Source: Chionoecetes opilio (Eukaryota > Arthropoda > Malacostraca > Decapoda > Majidae). Taken from it: 64,000 nucleotides of DNA. The notes under the pieces were generated by a model. It saw only the letters and a list, made by a program, of their open reading frames with translations, was not told where the DNA came from and searched no databases. The translations under genes were made by a program, and so were the position numbers. Shown piece after piece: positions 35,200 to 47,762 of the stretch. Position 1 is the first letter of the stretch, and each line of letters opens with the position of its first letter. The DNA lies in the NCBI GenBank assembly GCA_016584305.1, contig JACEEZ010024145.1, positions 1-64,000 on the forward strand, written 5' to 3'.

Positions 35200-37672
35200 A
35201 AACAGGTCTGTGAGAGATGGCTACGAGTTGTGTGTTGGTCCCCATGGCTCCGGTACCAGAAACACCAACAGTTCTCTGCTTCTGAACTTTGCAAGGTCCA
35301 GAAGGTTGAGAATTGCAGGTTCTTGGTATCAGAGACCAGAGCTGCACCGCTGGACATGGTATAGTAATGCCGGAGGGGTAGCTAAGGAGATCGACCACAT
35401 CCTCGTTAGTACTCGTTGGAGGATCCTCCAGAACTGCAGGGTTTACCGGAGTGCTGAGTTCTTTGGAACAGATCACAGACTTGTTGTTGCTACACTTAAG
35501 CTTCATGTCAAGTCCAGAAGAATCTCAAGAGGTAACCATACTGTGTTTCATCTTGAGAAACTGAAGGACTTGACATGTGCTCATGAGTATGCGGTGGCAG
35601 TCTCAAATCGGTTTGATGTGCTCGGTGCTCTCGGGGATCCTGTAGAACTGTGGGATACCTTCAAACGTGAAACTCTACAGGCTGCCAAGGAATGTATTGG
35701 GGAGCGCCCGAGGTCAAGGCGTGGTTTTGTCTCGACGGAGACGCTGGAGAAAATCGAGGAGAGTCGCGCTGCCAGGCTGGCTGGGAACCGGGACCAGCAC
35801 AGGGCGCTGTCACGCCGGACTAGAACCCTCCTGAGGAGAGACAAGGAGAGGTATGTCAGGAGTCTCGCTGAGGATGTCGAGGGTCATTTGAACGCTAATG
35901 ACCTCCGACCCGCCTACCGAGCCCTGAAGAAGCTCCGTTCCAAGTCTCCTTCTCGGGCGAGTGCTATTCGAACAGCAGATGGGCGCCTCGTGTCGGACAT
36001 GGATGGGCAGATGGCTCGTTGGGCTGAGTACTTTGGGCAGTTGTTCACGGTGGACCCTCCAACTGAGCAGCTTCACACCACTGGGTTACAGGCAGTGGAT
36101 GCCGATCCTCCCATTGACGAAACCGCACCCTCTCTTGACGAAGTCAGAGAGGCTGTAGCAAATTTGAAGGGTGGAAAGGCAGCTGGTGTTTGTAATATCA
36201 GTGCGGAGCTCCTCAAAGCTGGGGGTGAGGCCATGATCCGCGGGTTGCATGCTGTCCTGACTGCCGTGTGGCAATCAGGTACCATTCCTCCTGACTGGAA
36301 AAGGGGGCTGGTCGTCCCTATCTGGAAAGGGAAAGGGGACCGTCAGGACTGCAACAATTACCGCGGATTTACACTGCTCAGCGTACCAGGCAAGGTGCTT
36401 GCCCATCTATTGCTGACACGAATTCGCAGTCATCTGGTGAAGCATCAGAGACCTCAGCAGTCTGGGTTCACGCCTGGTAAGTCAACAACGGACCGTATCC
36501 TAGCGCTTCGTGTCCTGGTGGAACGCCGACGTGAGTTTCGACAGGGGATGCTTGCAGCCTATGTTGATCTCAAGAAGGCGTTTGACTCAGTGCATCGTGA
36601 GTCACTCTGGGATCTTCTGCGACTTCGAGGGATTCCTGCAAGGACTATTGGTTTGATAACTGGTCTGTATTCTGGGACTGCGAGTGCTGTGAAGTGTGGG
36701 GCAGGTGTATCCAGCTTCTTTCCTGTGAATACAGGAGTGAGGCAAGGGTGCGTCCTTGCCCCATCACTTTTCAACGCTTGTATGGACTGGGTATTGGACA
36801 AGGTTGTAGATCAAAGTGATTGTGGAGCATCCGTCGGCAACACCAAGATCACTGATCTTGTTTTTGCCGATGATGCAGTAATCTTTGCTGAGTCGCTGGA
36901 GGTCCTGGTGATGGCTCTCGAGGCGCTGCACGAGGAGGCAAAGCCTTTGGGACTTGAGGTCTCCTGGCTCAAGACCAAGGTTCAGGTATTTGGAGACTTA
37001 CTAGATGAAGCAGTACAGTCTGTTCATGCGTGTGGCGAGGACATTGAGATCTTGGAAAGTTTTACATACCTTGGTAGCGCAGTCCATAATGACGGCGGGT
37101 CACGTCAAGAAGTCTTACGACGGATTGGCATAGCCCACGGTGTTATGGACTCGCTCAGCGGGAGTATTTGGCGTTGTCGGTACCTGTGCAGGAGGACAAA
37201 GATCCGGATCTTCAAGTCGCTTGTGATCCCTGTCTTACTCTATGGTTGTGAGACATGGACACTAAATAGTGACTTGAAGAGACGAATCAATGCCTTTGGT
37301 AATAAGTGTCTTCGCAGAATCATGGGGTATCGCTGGGATGATTACGTGTCAAATCAGCGATTGCACCGTGAGACTGAATCGAGGCCTATTACCTGCATAG
37401 TCCGTCAGCGCCAACTTCGGCTATATGGGCATGTGGCACGCTACCCTGAAACCGATCCTTCCCATCGGGTTGTATCTGTAAGAGACAATCCGGCGTGGAG
37501 GAGGCCAAGGGGGCGCCCACAAGGCCGGGGGCTGGGCAAGTTGATGTTTTTTGTCGAGAGCTGCTTGGTATGTGAAAGGACCCTTTTCATGGGAACTCCC
37601 CCGTGGGCCCCCCGGGAGGGCGTCGTGGGGTGGGCGACGACCGCCCCCGGCGTACCCCCCAAGATTGATTGA
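35200..37672 (+). CDS. RTE-like LINE ORF, 5'-truncated endonuclease plus reverse transcriptase
   Basis: The frame is open for over 800 codons. The C-terminal part of an AP endonuclease comes first (WTWYSNAGGVAKEIDHILVS, then GTDHRLVVATL), followed by the RT: PDWKRGLVVPIWKGKGDRQD, AYVDLKKAFDSVHRESLWDL, NTGVRQGCVLAPSLFNACMD and the catalytic box LVFADDAVIFAE. The tail ends near a TTGATT repeat at 37665-37677, as in RTE elements. It lies inside ORF2 of the I/Loa-like LINE. It is almost identical to 57545-59085 up to about 37525, after which the match drops sharply. Lack of the N-terminal endonuclease half means it cannot move on its own. Confidence 0.88.
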
Positions 37673-37677
37673 TTTTT

Positions 37678-40185
37678 GAGACCAAACAGGGGACCCCCAA
37701 TCTTTCCGGACCCAGCAGGTGAAGGCCGAAAATCTTACCACATCTTTTATCAACGGGAGCGCTCAGACAACTTTGATACATCTGAGACAGTTTGGCACGG
37801 CAGACCCCAGAACAGGAGGGGAAAACCCAAGGGGCTTGTGCACAACACGTCGGGCCCGACATCCCTTCACACCCCACGAACTGCAGCGAACGCTAACGCC
37901 CCCGCCCTGACACTGCCGGGAGCGGACAAAATCACGACTCTTAATACCAAACGGGGGGCCCCCGGGCACAGAAAGAACTTCTCCGAAATAAACAGGTGTA
38001 TGACATAGGCCAATCCGCAAACCTGGGGGGAACGACAATCCCCCCCTTCCCAAACCCGAAACCCCCGGGCAAGACGCCCCCCATCCATGCTCAGCTCCTT
38101 TGGGAAAGCGGGGAAAAGATGATCCAAAACAGGCGCATGGTCTCCCCCGCAGCCAAACCATATATTAGCTACACCAAAGGCAGGGGGGACGAGAGAGCCT
38201 GGAGACATGATCCCCCGGATTCAAACAGGAAAGTATTGACCTTTGTAGACCTTGAGAAAGCTTGATTTAGCCAACCTACAGCTACCCTCGCGACGCTACG
38301 GGGAAGGGAGTAAAAGGAAAACTGCTCACGGACTGGATTTCACACCGAAAGAAAAAGGGAGAGGGGGTCCAAGGACATTACTCCGACTACAAGCCCTTTC
38401 AAAAAAGGCAGCCCAAAAGGGCAGCTTCTCACCCCATATCTTTTCAACACACTCTTTGAGACCCTTTAGTTTCACCCCAGCTCGGGGATGGCACACAATT
38501 TGGGTTTTACGCCGAGATTTGGCATTTATAACCCCGGCCCCCACACCTCCGCAAAGCCCAGAACACTTTGTCAACCTTGGACTCAAAGTGCCAGGAATTT
38601 GGCTAAAAAATCTATTTTTGCCAAAACACGAGCCATCCACTTCGGCCCCAAACAAGCCTCCCCCCACTATCAGTCAACGGAACGGAATTGGTGGGCGACC
38701 TGCACCCTTTATCCGGCTTTTTTGGATGGAAAAAGGGGCTCGTTTTAACCCTTTCAGCAGCAGCCATTAAGGAGAGGACGCAACTCCCCTTGCGCATGGA
38801 TGTCTCCCAGACTGGGGGAGGCGCAAATTTCAAGGTATGGGATTTTTAATGCAGGCTATTGGGTTTACTAATTTGACTACGGGCCCCCCATGCTCACCAT
38901 GCCAGTCCCCCCCAGTTTAGATCCTGGAGAGGGCCCGGAACCCAAGCCCCCCGCACTATCGGGTGCCCCAAAAAGGCAAAAATAGACCAGCACACGGGGG
39001 CCCCATTTCCCCAAACATCAGTGCCCGGAAAAAAAACACACTGAACACGGACTCTTCCACAAAGTTCGTAACCCCACGACCAAAACGTTTTACTGAAAAG
39101 ACTACAACAGGCGCTTCAACAGGAAAGGTTTTGTTCAAAAAAAAAGACGGGGGCTAAAGCCTCCGCACAAGGCAAAAAGTCCCAAAGCCCAACACCCTTC
39201 CATCAAACCGTCCAAAAGGGACAACACGACAAATCTGCCTACATAGAGCCGCCACCCTGGAAAAAAATGCCGTGGAATATTCGACACACAGCTCCTTCCA
39301 AGAAACCAGCCTGAGCACCCCGAGCCCCGCCGGCAACAAAAAAGAGCAGAGAAAACGGCGCCTCAGCATGAAGTGGAGATATATTACCAGAGGGTGGGTG
39401 ACCCTACCCCCGGGAGAGCTGCAGCAGCCTTCGGCACCCAACCTTCTACGGCCACTTCCGTTACCAGAGGGCTCCTCGCCCTACAGGCAGAACTCGTCGG
39501 CTTCTCAAAGCCCTGGAAGTTTGCAGCCCCCAGACAGACAGCATTGTCACCACACAGACTCACTCAGCCCCCTCAAGACACTAGAACAACAACCCCCGAA
39601 AGACAACATCCCAAAAAAAACTAACATACTCACCATTGCAAACACATACAGGAACAACACAGAAACATTACACTAAATGGATACCCAGCCACACGGGCAC
39701 CCCAGGGAACGAGGAGGCAGACCAGCGGCCAAAGAGCCTTAAATTCCCTAGTGACGGCACCGATCCCACGCAGTCGGCAAAATTTAAAAGCCGTCTCCGA
39801 GCAAAAGCCACCCCCAACACGCATCTCGCGCTCAGCCTCTCAGAAACGGCGGTTCACCCATGCCTCCGGTACGCAGGGGCAACAAAAAGTACCCCCATTT
39901 CGACACAAACAGGTCCCAAGGTGCACCTAACAGACTAGGTGGGCTAAAAAGTGTTGGCAAAAAGTATGAGACCCCCTCCCGACCAAGTTCTCACTGCCGG
40001 ACGAGTCGCAACCCTCCCCAAAAACATTACGTTTGAGGACTTTGCCCGAAGACCACACCCTTTCTATTAAGGGATCATGACCCACAAATCCATAAAAAAA
40101 CAAACACCGTCGAACCCCTAAAATATTAGAGCCGCACCGCCCAACCAAAAGTAACCCTAACACTTACAACAACCTTAATCTTAAT
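37678..40185 (+). pseudogene. ORF2 3' part (RT and RNase H) of the I/Loa-like LINE, heavily disrupted
   Basis: Fragments in several frames keep the expected order. RT begins with APGHRKNFSEIN (37960) and VLTFVDLEKA (38235), then text around PHIFSTHSL (38440). The YADD box is damaged (near 38505, YAEIW), then ITPAPTPPQS and HFGPKQASP follow. The RNase H domain is seen as YYQRVGDPTPGRAAAAF, LQAELVG (39485), HHTDSLS (39550) and KWIPSHTGTPGNEEADQ (39675). It ends near 40185 before a long A-rich tail. This continues the ORF2 cut at 35198. RNase H places it in the I/Loa group. Confidence 0.78.
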
Positions 40186-40194
40186 TAAATATAT

Positions 40195-40211
40195 ATATAT
40201 AAAAAAAAATA

Positions 40212-40247
<36 letters not shown>
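40195..40247 (+). repeat. A-rich tail of the LINE
   Basis: TATATATA followed by about 40 A residues directly after the LINE 3' region. It agrees with a LINE poly-A tail. Confidence 0.6.
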
Positions 40248-40248
<1 letters not shown>

Positions 40249-40249
40249 A

Positions 40250-40680
40250 AACACCTTAAATTACGCACTAAGGGAAAATGGCAAAAATACAGGGGGCATT
40301 GAAAAAAATTTTGTGGGTTTTAATCAGACCCCCCTTTTAATTTCGTAACCCAAAATTAACAATTTTGGGATACCAAAATTCACCTTAGCAAAGCAAAACC
40401 CCAGTAAATTTTTAAGGGGAAAATTTTCCCAAAAAACCCTTGTAAGTCTCTGTACCCCCCTCACCCGGGGCCCCTTGTAAAATATGAAAGAGGGGGTTTA
40501 AAAAAAAGGGGTTGGGGGGGGACGCCTCGGGGGGTTTTTTGAAGGCCCTCTCAGCCGTTTGGGGAAAAAAAGGCCCTTTTTCAAGATCCCCCCAAGCTTT
40601 GTTTTGGGGTTTCTTAGGGTTTTTTTCGTTTAAAAATCAACACAAAACTTCTTGTTAAAAGGCAAAATTACTTTTTGAAG
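40250..40680. other. Homopolymer-rich stretch, no gene seen
   Basis: Runs such as AAAAATTTT, GGGGGGG and CCCCCC dominate. Could include the 3' end of the neighbouring minus-strand gene copy, but nothing is readable. Confidence 0.5.
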
Positions 40681-40681
40681 T

Positions 40682-43600
40682 TTAAAAAAAAAAAAGAATA
40701 CTTTTCGTCGTTGTTTGTCGGTTCGTTCTTTGCGTCAAAAAAATATTTTTGGTGTGGGGGGTGTTTTTGTTTTTAAAAATTTGGGGGGTTTTGTTCCCAT
40801 TTCGTTTTTGTGGGCGGTCCTCAGGCCTGTGCATAAAAAGGTGTCCGGGCCGTTTGTTTGGGCCCCTTGCGGTTTTTGGAAATGGGTTTTGGGTTTTGTG
40901 CTTCTGGTGGGGGTCGTCCGGTTTTAAAACCCCGTTTCTTTTCCGTTTCGGTGAGGGTGGGCGGGGTCTTAAATTTGGGCCCAAAGGAACCCTGGTGGAC
41001 AGCCTCTTGGTGGTTTTGGATGAGGGCAGCCTGTGTAGGAGGCAGACCATAAATAGCTTTCCCTTTTCTTGCTGAACAGCTGTTTCCTTGCCTGGTTCAC
41101 CCCCTCCCTGTGCGGTGCGATCGTACGAGGACCAAAAAATCGCTCCAGGGTTGCATCCATCGTCAAGGGCACTGGGGTCTGGCATGGCACCCAAGGCGCA
41201 GAATCTGGTGTGACTCCCCCCTAGGTGGTCCAGGGCCCAGCAGTTTCCTCCCCCTGCCCCCAAAACAGGACCCGTGTCAACCCAGTGAAGGCGTGGAACT
41301 CGGCAAGGCCACACTGGGTAGGACCAAGAGCTTGGGGGGACTCTGAGCAGGATGAACCTGAAGCTTTCCAGCCCCAAAGGCAATCCAAAGTTCAGAGTGT
41401 TGAGGCGATTGGCGATGCTACCCCGGGGGATACCACGTCTTTTATAAAAACGTGCGTATTGACACTTTGCTGTACCCCTGTTGTAGGGACCGAGGTGGGG
41501 AGGATCGAGTGTCACCCCCTCATGGGCATGGCGCAAGAGTGACACGCCCCTGGGATTGGACAAAGAAAAACCCCGGTCTTGTGTGGTGAGGGGATGTTTG
41601 TTTGGGTCAATGTTTGCCACGTTGAAGCCAGGAAGGAGAACAGCTCCGTCTTTTTGCGTTTTAGCGGAAAAAACTCTTGCCCGTTTTAGGAACTCACTTG
41701 AGGCTGATCTCCCTAACTCCCTTTCCCCCTTTTTGCGGTGTCCGCCTTCAAGTGTCTGCCATGTAAGATCCCGCAATGCAGTTGTCACATGCTGAAGCGG
41801 GGGGTGAATGCGGCACGAAAAACAACAGTGGCATAACCTTGGAATGTTTCTTTGCAGCCCTGGGGCGCAGCATGTTGATGATGGGAGCACCATCCAAACC
41901 GTACCTGGGGGTGGGAGAAACTTCTTTTACGGAAAAGGTTTTTCCCGGCAGGGCATCAAGTCAGACTTGTTTTCCCGTTCTCAGGCCACCCCCTCTGAGA
42001 CAGAGACGGGGAAGGCCTGTTTTTGTGCTGAAAGAAAACCCTCCCCAAATCACCATGGCGTATCTGGGAGGCAATGTAAGCCTGGAGAAGAGCGAACAGG
42101 CGTTTTTAGGGAGACATCTGTAGCTTTCCCTTTACTTCTCTTTGTGGGGGCGGCGAAAAGATGGGGGTGTTCCGCTTTATGGGATCTGTGAAGGGGACTG
42201 TCGGTTCACAAGCCTCTTTAAAAATATGTTCCCAAATGCTCGAGTCCAAGTTTCTCCCTCTGCCGCACGTGTCGCCACTGCGGGTCCAAAAAGTCTCTGC
42301 GTTCAGGACAAGGAGATATGTGTATTCAGCGAAGGGTTCCCCATTCTTTCCCGGGGCGGCTCATGATCGCACACTTTGTGCAAAGTTATCTGTGCATGTT
42401 TTCTATTCCCTTGTGACGTCCATCGGGTCCGCCTCTTCTCGGTTTATCCCTCGGAAACCTGAATTAAACGAGCCATCTCGGGAAAGATTTCCCTCCAGCG
42501 ACGAAGAGTGCGGGTTCTCCGTCAGGCCCCAGCCCCGCCGTCTACCTTTACGGGAAGATTGTTTGCTCATGGGGTGGTCAAAAGCAACAGCAGAGAATGA
42601 CGCTTTTTATTCTTGACGACAAAGTTCCCCCAGAAACTCAGCATAGAATGGGGTGGAGCTGCTTCGTGACACCATGTTCGTAGGTGGATCGGCACCATCT
42701 GGGAGTGTGTATGGTCCCGGGCGAAGAAACCAAGGGACGATCTTTTGACAGGGGCCCCATGTAGAGCAGGGAAATCGGCCTCACGTATCGCTCTCACGTA
42801 TACCCTCAAGCCGCTTCAGTGCAGGAGAAGTACCAGATTTTGGAATTTAGGACATGCATCGGACCTTTCATACACCATCTTCAAATGGCACCACTTCACT
42901 TGCATCTTCCAAGGTCTGGGTGTACTCCCTGTAGGCACTCTGCTAAGTAGATTACAGGACTGGCGTGACTTGTGAGACCATTTTGGCGTGTCAGTGGGAT
43001 GCTTTTTGAAAATAACCTGTTCCACTGGTAGCAACCCCCCGGTGAACGAGTGCTCCCTTTCCCGCCGCTGCCCCCAGAAGATTTCCAAAGGGCCTTTAGG
43101 ACGCCATCTCGATGTGTAGGCCCCAAACATCATACGAATCGATCCCCGCCTAACTTGTAGGCCAGTCCATTGGATCTGCTTTTCCCGATGTTAGAGGGCT
43201 GGTACATGGAGGACTGGGATCTGGCCAGGTCGGACATCAACGCCGCTTCACGAGTCCAGAGTGGCGGACTGGCTACGGATTTTTCCTGTCATGGAAAAGG
43301 GGTAGCAAGGGGCGTGAGAGCCACATCATGTCTTTGGTGGTCGTGGCTGCGGCTTGCATGGTATGAGCCCAGGAGATCAAACTCATCCTTTAGGGTGTCA
43401 GAGTCCACCACCCGCTTCGGGGGGTCCAGCCGTGTAAAGCAGAAAATAACATTATTTTTTAAAATGTAAATGTATGTAAATGTGGAATTTGTGCTGATTT
43501 TTAAATAAAGGGGATAATGTTTAAAGAATAATGGAAACAAAACCCATATTCCTTCCGCAAGGTTGAGGTAGAGCTGACAGTCTGTCGGTTTTGGCCCCCT

Positions 43601-45255
43601 CGCTTTTGGCCGGGGGTGTTTCTTGGAAAAGAACAGGAGGTACATTGGTGTAGGTCTCGGGGGGGAGATGGTGAATTTTTTGGGGACCCCGCAGATCCGA
43701 TGGGTGTGCGAACAGCCCGGGAAGCTCACGAAGTCGTTGTTGGGTGTTGGAACAGCGATATTCCAGTTCCCTGGAATGAGTCGTGCGCACTGGGTTTACG
43801 TGGTTGTGGCAATGTTATCACGCAGCAGTCGGGGAAAAGGGCCACCTTTTAGCCAGGGGAAAACTGCTTTTTCCCCTCTTGTAGTAAAAGGAGATCTTGC
43901 GCCAAGTCAGTTGAGAGGGGGCCCGCACCCGGTATAGGAAAACTCATCCCCGATCATCAAAAGGTCCACAGTTCACGCTTGCGAGTTTCGTGTGGACCCT
44001 CACACCCAAGTAGATGGGGGAGAGGTGTTTCCCTTCTGGATTTGCCTTGTTTTACTGGGGCCTGTGATTCTCCCCACGTCGTACCCTGGTTGGACATCAG
44101 TAGCTGGGAAATTGTGAGCATGGTGGGGGATTGTTGAAAAGCTTGATTGTGCCTTGATGTTTTTCCCATTCAACACCATAGCAATAACGCTAACAGAGAC
44201 ACGGGGAAAGAACTTCCGGTGTTGGGTTCAAAGGAACCCCCAAATGCTTTATCTTGAACATGTCCTTTCCCCACATGTTTGCAGCCCTGGGAAAAGAAAA
44301 GCATCACCCCAGCATATGCTAATGCTTTCCCCCGTTTTTCTTACCAACATTTCGTGTGAAATGAGGACACATCTCAGCCTGCGTTTTTAGCTTCCCTGTT
44401 GGAAAGTAGGGAGTACTTCTTTTTGAGGTCAGTGGAGTGGACGCCCCGTGAAAAATCATTCCAAGTTGTTCTAGCCTTGTTGTGTACAGATCGACCAGGT
44501 CGTGAGTTTTAAGATGGGGCAAAGATGTCCATGCGAGTATCTTCAAAAAAATACCAGCTCAACAAATGTAAGGGCCCTGATTGTTTTTTCCACAAGGGGC
44601 TTCATATGTTTTGTTTTTCGCTCTGTTTTTACTAAGAGAGCAAGCAGGGAGTGGGACGGGCTTCTTTTGCAATCAAGTCCCGCATCAGTTTGGCCCGTAG
44701 GGTTTTTTTCTGCAATTTCATTGCAGCTTCCGAATTTATATCAAGCCCAAAGTTTAGCTTTTCGATCAAAGATCCCCCTCTGGGCAAGTTTGCACAGAAG
44801 AAGCATGTTTGGCGGAAGCACTTTTTTACCAGCACTTTGCGGGGCGAATTCTTTTAGCTATCAGCAGAGTCATCAGCAGACTTTTGGGGGTTTTTAGTTC
44901 TCTGACGCGTAGTTTTTTTTGTTTTAGAGGAGCCTACATGAGTCGTGCCCCTTGGCTTGTGCCCCTGTAGTGTTTTTCAATGCTTCCCATCATCAAGTTG
45001 AAAAAATTGATTGTGTGGGGAACACAGCCAATCCGTCAAAAAAATACAAGAAGCCAGCAATTTTTTGTACCCTGCTCCGATCCCCTGTGTGGCACGGTAG
45101 ACCCCTTGGACAGGAAGCACCTCGAGTGTCTTCCCGACAAAGAAAAGCACTTGCTCCAGTCAGTTTCTAGCCCCGTGTTTATGTCCCGGGCTGAGGGGTC
45201 CACCCCCCCTTTTAAACTTTTTCCATTTTCACACCTGAAAACAGAAGAATAGGGC
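40682..45255 (-). pseudogene. Broken copy of a multicopy uncharacterised animal gene family (possible PIN/FEN-like nuclease)
   Basis: The minus strand gives a run of fragments in changing frames that I recognise, in order, as one long family of uncharacterised proteins seen in many copies in crustaceans and cnidarians. Landmarks: TDWSKCFSLSGRHSRCF (45170), DLVDLYTTRLEQLG (44500), TISQLLMSNQG (44110), TRKRELWTF (43975), SAHDSFQGTGISLFQHP-type text (43780), PPETYTNVPPV (43650), ERSDACPKFQN (42850), IREADFPALHG (42790), VPIHLRT (42700), GNFVVKNKK (42620), LLPGFNVANI (41610), ELWIAFGAG-type text (41400) and VNQARKQLFSKK (41100). In the family consensus, as I recall it, the C-terminal part has EADTR, DTDVVVLA and GCDT motifs like PIN/FEN nucleases. 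In this copy they are eroded. Length fits nearly the whole gene. Breaks may be partly sequence error. The family memory is not checked. Confidence 0.6.
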
Positions 45256-45769
45256 AAAATATGTGAAAGTGATTAAATTTTTCGGAGTCTATATTAAATG
45301 AAAATCACAATTTAAAAAAAACCTGCATCCTGAATCCCAAAACTAATTTACAAGCCATCATGTGAGCTTCGGCTCCAAATAATATTTAAAAAGCATTTAT
45401 TCTTTTTCTTTTGATAATACCCCCATCTATTTTACCCAAAAAAAAATACATATGCCACTAGAGAGAAAAAAAAAAGAGAGAGAAAAAAAAGTAGAGGAAA
45501 AAAAATAAAAAGAGTGCACAGAGACCATGCTATAGCGGATACAACATTCGAGAAGAATTTTGGCAGCCATTTTGTAAAAGGGAGGCACTCGCCAATGGAA
45601 AAGAAATTGGGAAGGCCCTATAACCCAAAAAAATCTTCCCAAACCCCTTTTTTTAAAATTGTCGCCAAATTTTATGCTTTTTCACCAAACCCACAATTTT
45701 CAAAAATTTTTACCCATTGCAGTATAATAGGGCGGGGGAGCGAACTGGCCACCGAGATGATAAGGGCCC
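45256..45769. other. A-rich noncoding stretch
   Basis: AT-rich with A runs and AGAGAG near 45470. No element ends or genes seen. Confidence 0.5.
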
Positions 45770-47095
45770 GGGGCGCCCGTGAGTCAACCATAAGGATGCC
45801 ACCCTCCCTCCCCGTACAAGTTTTCCTACCTAATTAAGTTTTTCAGTAAAAAGATATATGTTATTTCGGAAATGTTTTTTCTATAATATTATCAAATAAA
45901 AAAAACCGTAAAACCACAAAGAAAAGGCCCTTTTGGGACTTTTAAGAAATATGCATTAACTTAAATCTTTTGCCAAATTAAAATTTGCTGCAAACATTTT
46001 ACAGGAGAATTCAATAGAAGCGGAGTTTAATAGCTTTCCATGATTTTTTCGTTTTGTATAAAGAATTGCGGAGCAAAATTAGCGTTTAAATAGAAAAAAA
46101 ATCAGAAATGTTAAAAATTCAACCAATATAGTTATCAAAATAAAAATACTTTTTCTTCGGAAATGTTTGTTTTAAATTTAAATAAAAAAAAAACCCTAAA
46201 AAAACTAAAAAAATGCCATTTGAGACTTTCAAGAAATATGCATGAAAATTAAACTTTTGCCATTAATATTTTTTGAAAATACTTTTACATGGAGAATATC
46301 AATAGAAGCGGAATTTAATTTGCTTTTCCCTTGATAATTTTCCCTTTTTTGATAAATTAATTAGAAACCCTGCAAAATTGCGTAACAAATAAATAAATCC
46401 CTGAATCTGGGAAAAATTTCCCGATTTTATGATGTATTATTTAGTAACGCAATTTTTGATGTTTAATTTATTGATCAGAAAAGGAAATATATCAATGAAA
46501 AGCTAATTAAATTCCGCTTCTATTGATATTTTCCATGTAAAAAGTTTTTTCACAAAATATTAAATGGCGAAAAGTTTAAGTTCATGCATATTTCTTGAAA
46601 GTCTCATAATGGCATTTCTTTAATGTGTTTTACGGTTTTTTATTTGATAATATTATAGAACAAACATTTCCGAAGATAACAGTATATATTTTATACTGAT
46701 AAACATATATTAGGTAGGAAATTACCCGATTTCATGATTTTTTATATTTAGTTAACGCTAATTTATGCATGCCGCTAATTCATTTATCACTAAACGAAAT
46801 ATATCAATGGAAAGCTAATTAAACTCCGCTTCTATTGATATTCTCCATGTAAAATGTTTGCGAGCAAAATATTAAATGGCGAAGAGTTTAAGTTAATGCA
46901 TATTTCTTGAAAGTCTCATAATGGCCTTTTCTTTGTGTGTTTTACGGTTTTTTATTTGATAATATTATAGAACAAACATTTCCGAAGATAACAGTATATC
47001 TTTTATACTGATAAACATTATATTAGGTAGGTAAACTTGTACGGGGAGCGGAGCGGGTGGCATCCTTATGGTGTGACGTCACGGGCGATCCACCA
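45770..47095. mobile_element. Fold-back element of about 1.3 kb
   Basis: Outer ends such as CATAAGGATGCCACC (45790) are mirrored at 47058-47072 (GGTGGCATCCTTATG). Inner text TCAATAGAAGCGGAGTTTAA is mirrored as TTAAACTCCGCTTCTATTGA at 46823-46842. Further tandem inverted segments lie between 46100 and 46700. Same family as the left part of 24250-24600. Noncoding. The left arm is noisier than the right. Confidence 0.75.
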
Positions 47096-47180
47096 GGCCT
47101 TGTCTCTCGGTGGTCTCGGCCGAATAGGCAAGTTTTGACATTCCAGCGCAGTGACATCAGTATAACCCAACCCAAATTAC

Positions 47181-47227
47181 AGGAACTACCACGTGTAGGT
47201 CTCACGGCCTCTTGTAGCTTCCTTATT
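47181..47227 (+). mobile_element. CR1-like LINE 3' tail fragment
   Basis: GGAACTACCACGTGTAGG and GCCTCTTGTAGCTTCCTTATT match the 3' UTR of the CR1-like element at 2813, in the opposite orientation. Confidence 0.6.
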
Positions 47228-47470
47228 ACCTCCGCCAACGAAGTTGGAGGGGTTATGTTTTCACCCCGATCTGTCTGTCTGTTAGTGGTACAGGATTTCT
47301 CGAAAAGTTACAAAAAAATAGATTTGGACCAAACTCGGTATACCAAGTCTATTGGTATAAGGAAGAACTTATTTAATTTTGGATGAAATCTATTAAACAA
47401 CTGTTGCCATGGCAACCAATTGATGAAATATTCGGCCGGAGGTATGCGCTCATACTGAGTGCTTTATATT
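47228..47470 (+). repeat. Dispersed ACCTCCGCCAA-type repeat
   Basis: Begins ACCTCCGCCAACGAAG, then GGGGTTATGTTTTCACCCC and GTCTGTCTGTCTG, a dispersed repeat form common in invertebrate genomes. An internal GGAGGTATGCGCTC recurs at 47560. Confidence 0.5.

Positions 47471-47472
<2 letters not shown>

Positions 47473-47537
<65 letters not shown>
47473..47537. repeat. (TA)n microsatellite
   Basis: Pure TA run. Confidence 0.97.
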
Positions 47538-47542
<5 letters not shown>

Positions 47543-47762
47543 TTTGATGAAATATTCGGGCGGAGGTATGCGCTCTACTGAGTGGGCCCCCCCCCCCCCC
47601 TAAGTTTTCTAATTTTTAACCTGGTACTTTGACTAGTCTTAAATTACTCTGTCCCTCACCTCTCGCCGGTCAGAGCAGACGTCTGTCTACTCACTCTCCG
47701 CTGCTGCTCTCAGTCGCAGAGAGAGAGAGAGGGCGAGGGAGGGAGAGAGAAGAGAGAGAGAT

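Larger units (their letters stand above)
37525..46450. other. Tract of low sequence fidelity
   Basis: Within the RTE copy, identity to the copy at 58915-59085 falls abruptly after about 37525, with many homopolymer changes. The noise continues through the LINE 3' half, the gene family copy and the left arm of the fold-back at 45770, while its right arm after about 46500 looks clean. This suggests poor base accuracy, not only biological decay. Frameshifts inside this tract should be read with caution. Confidence 0.65.

Noticed and set aside
40682..41893. 403-codon minus-strand frame as an intact gene
   Set aside because: Its residues agree with the gene family only in short patches, with better matches in other frames. 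It is a frameshifted segment of the broken copy.
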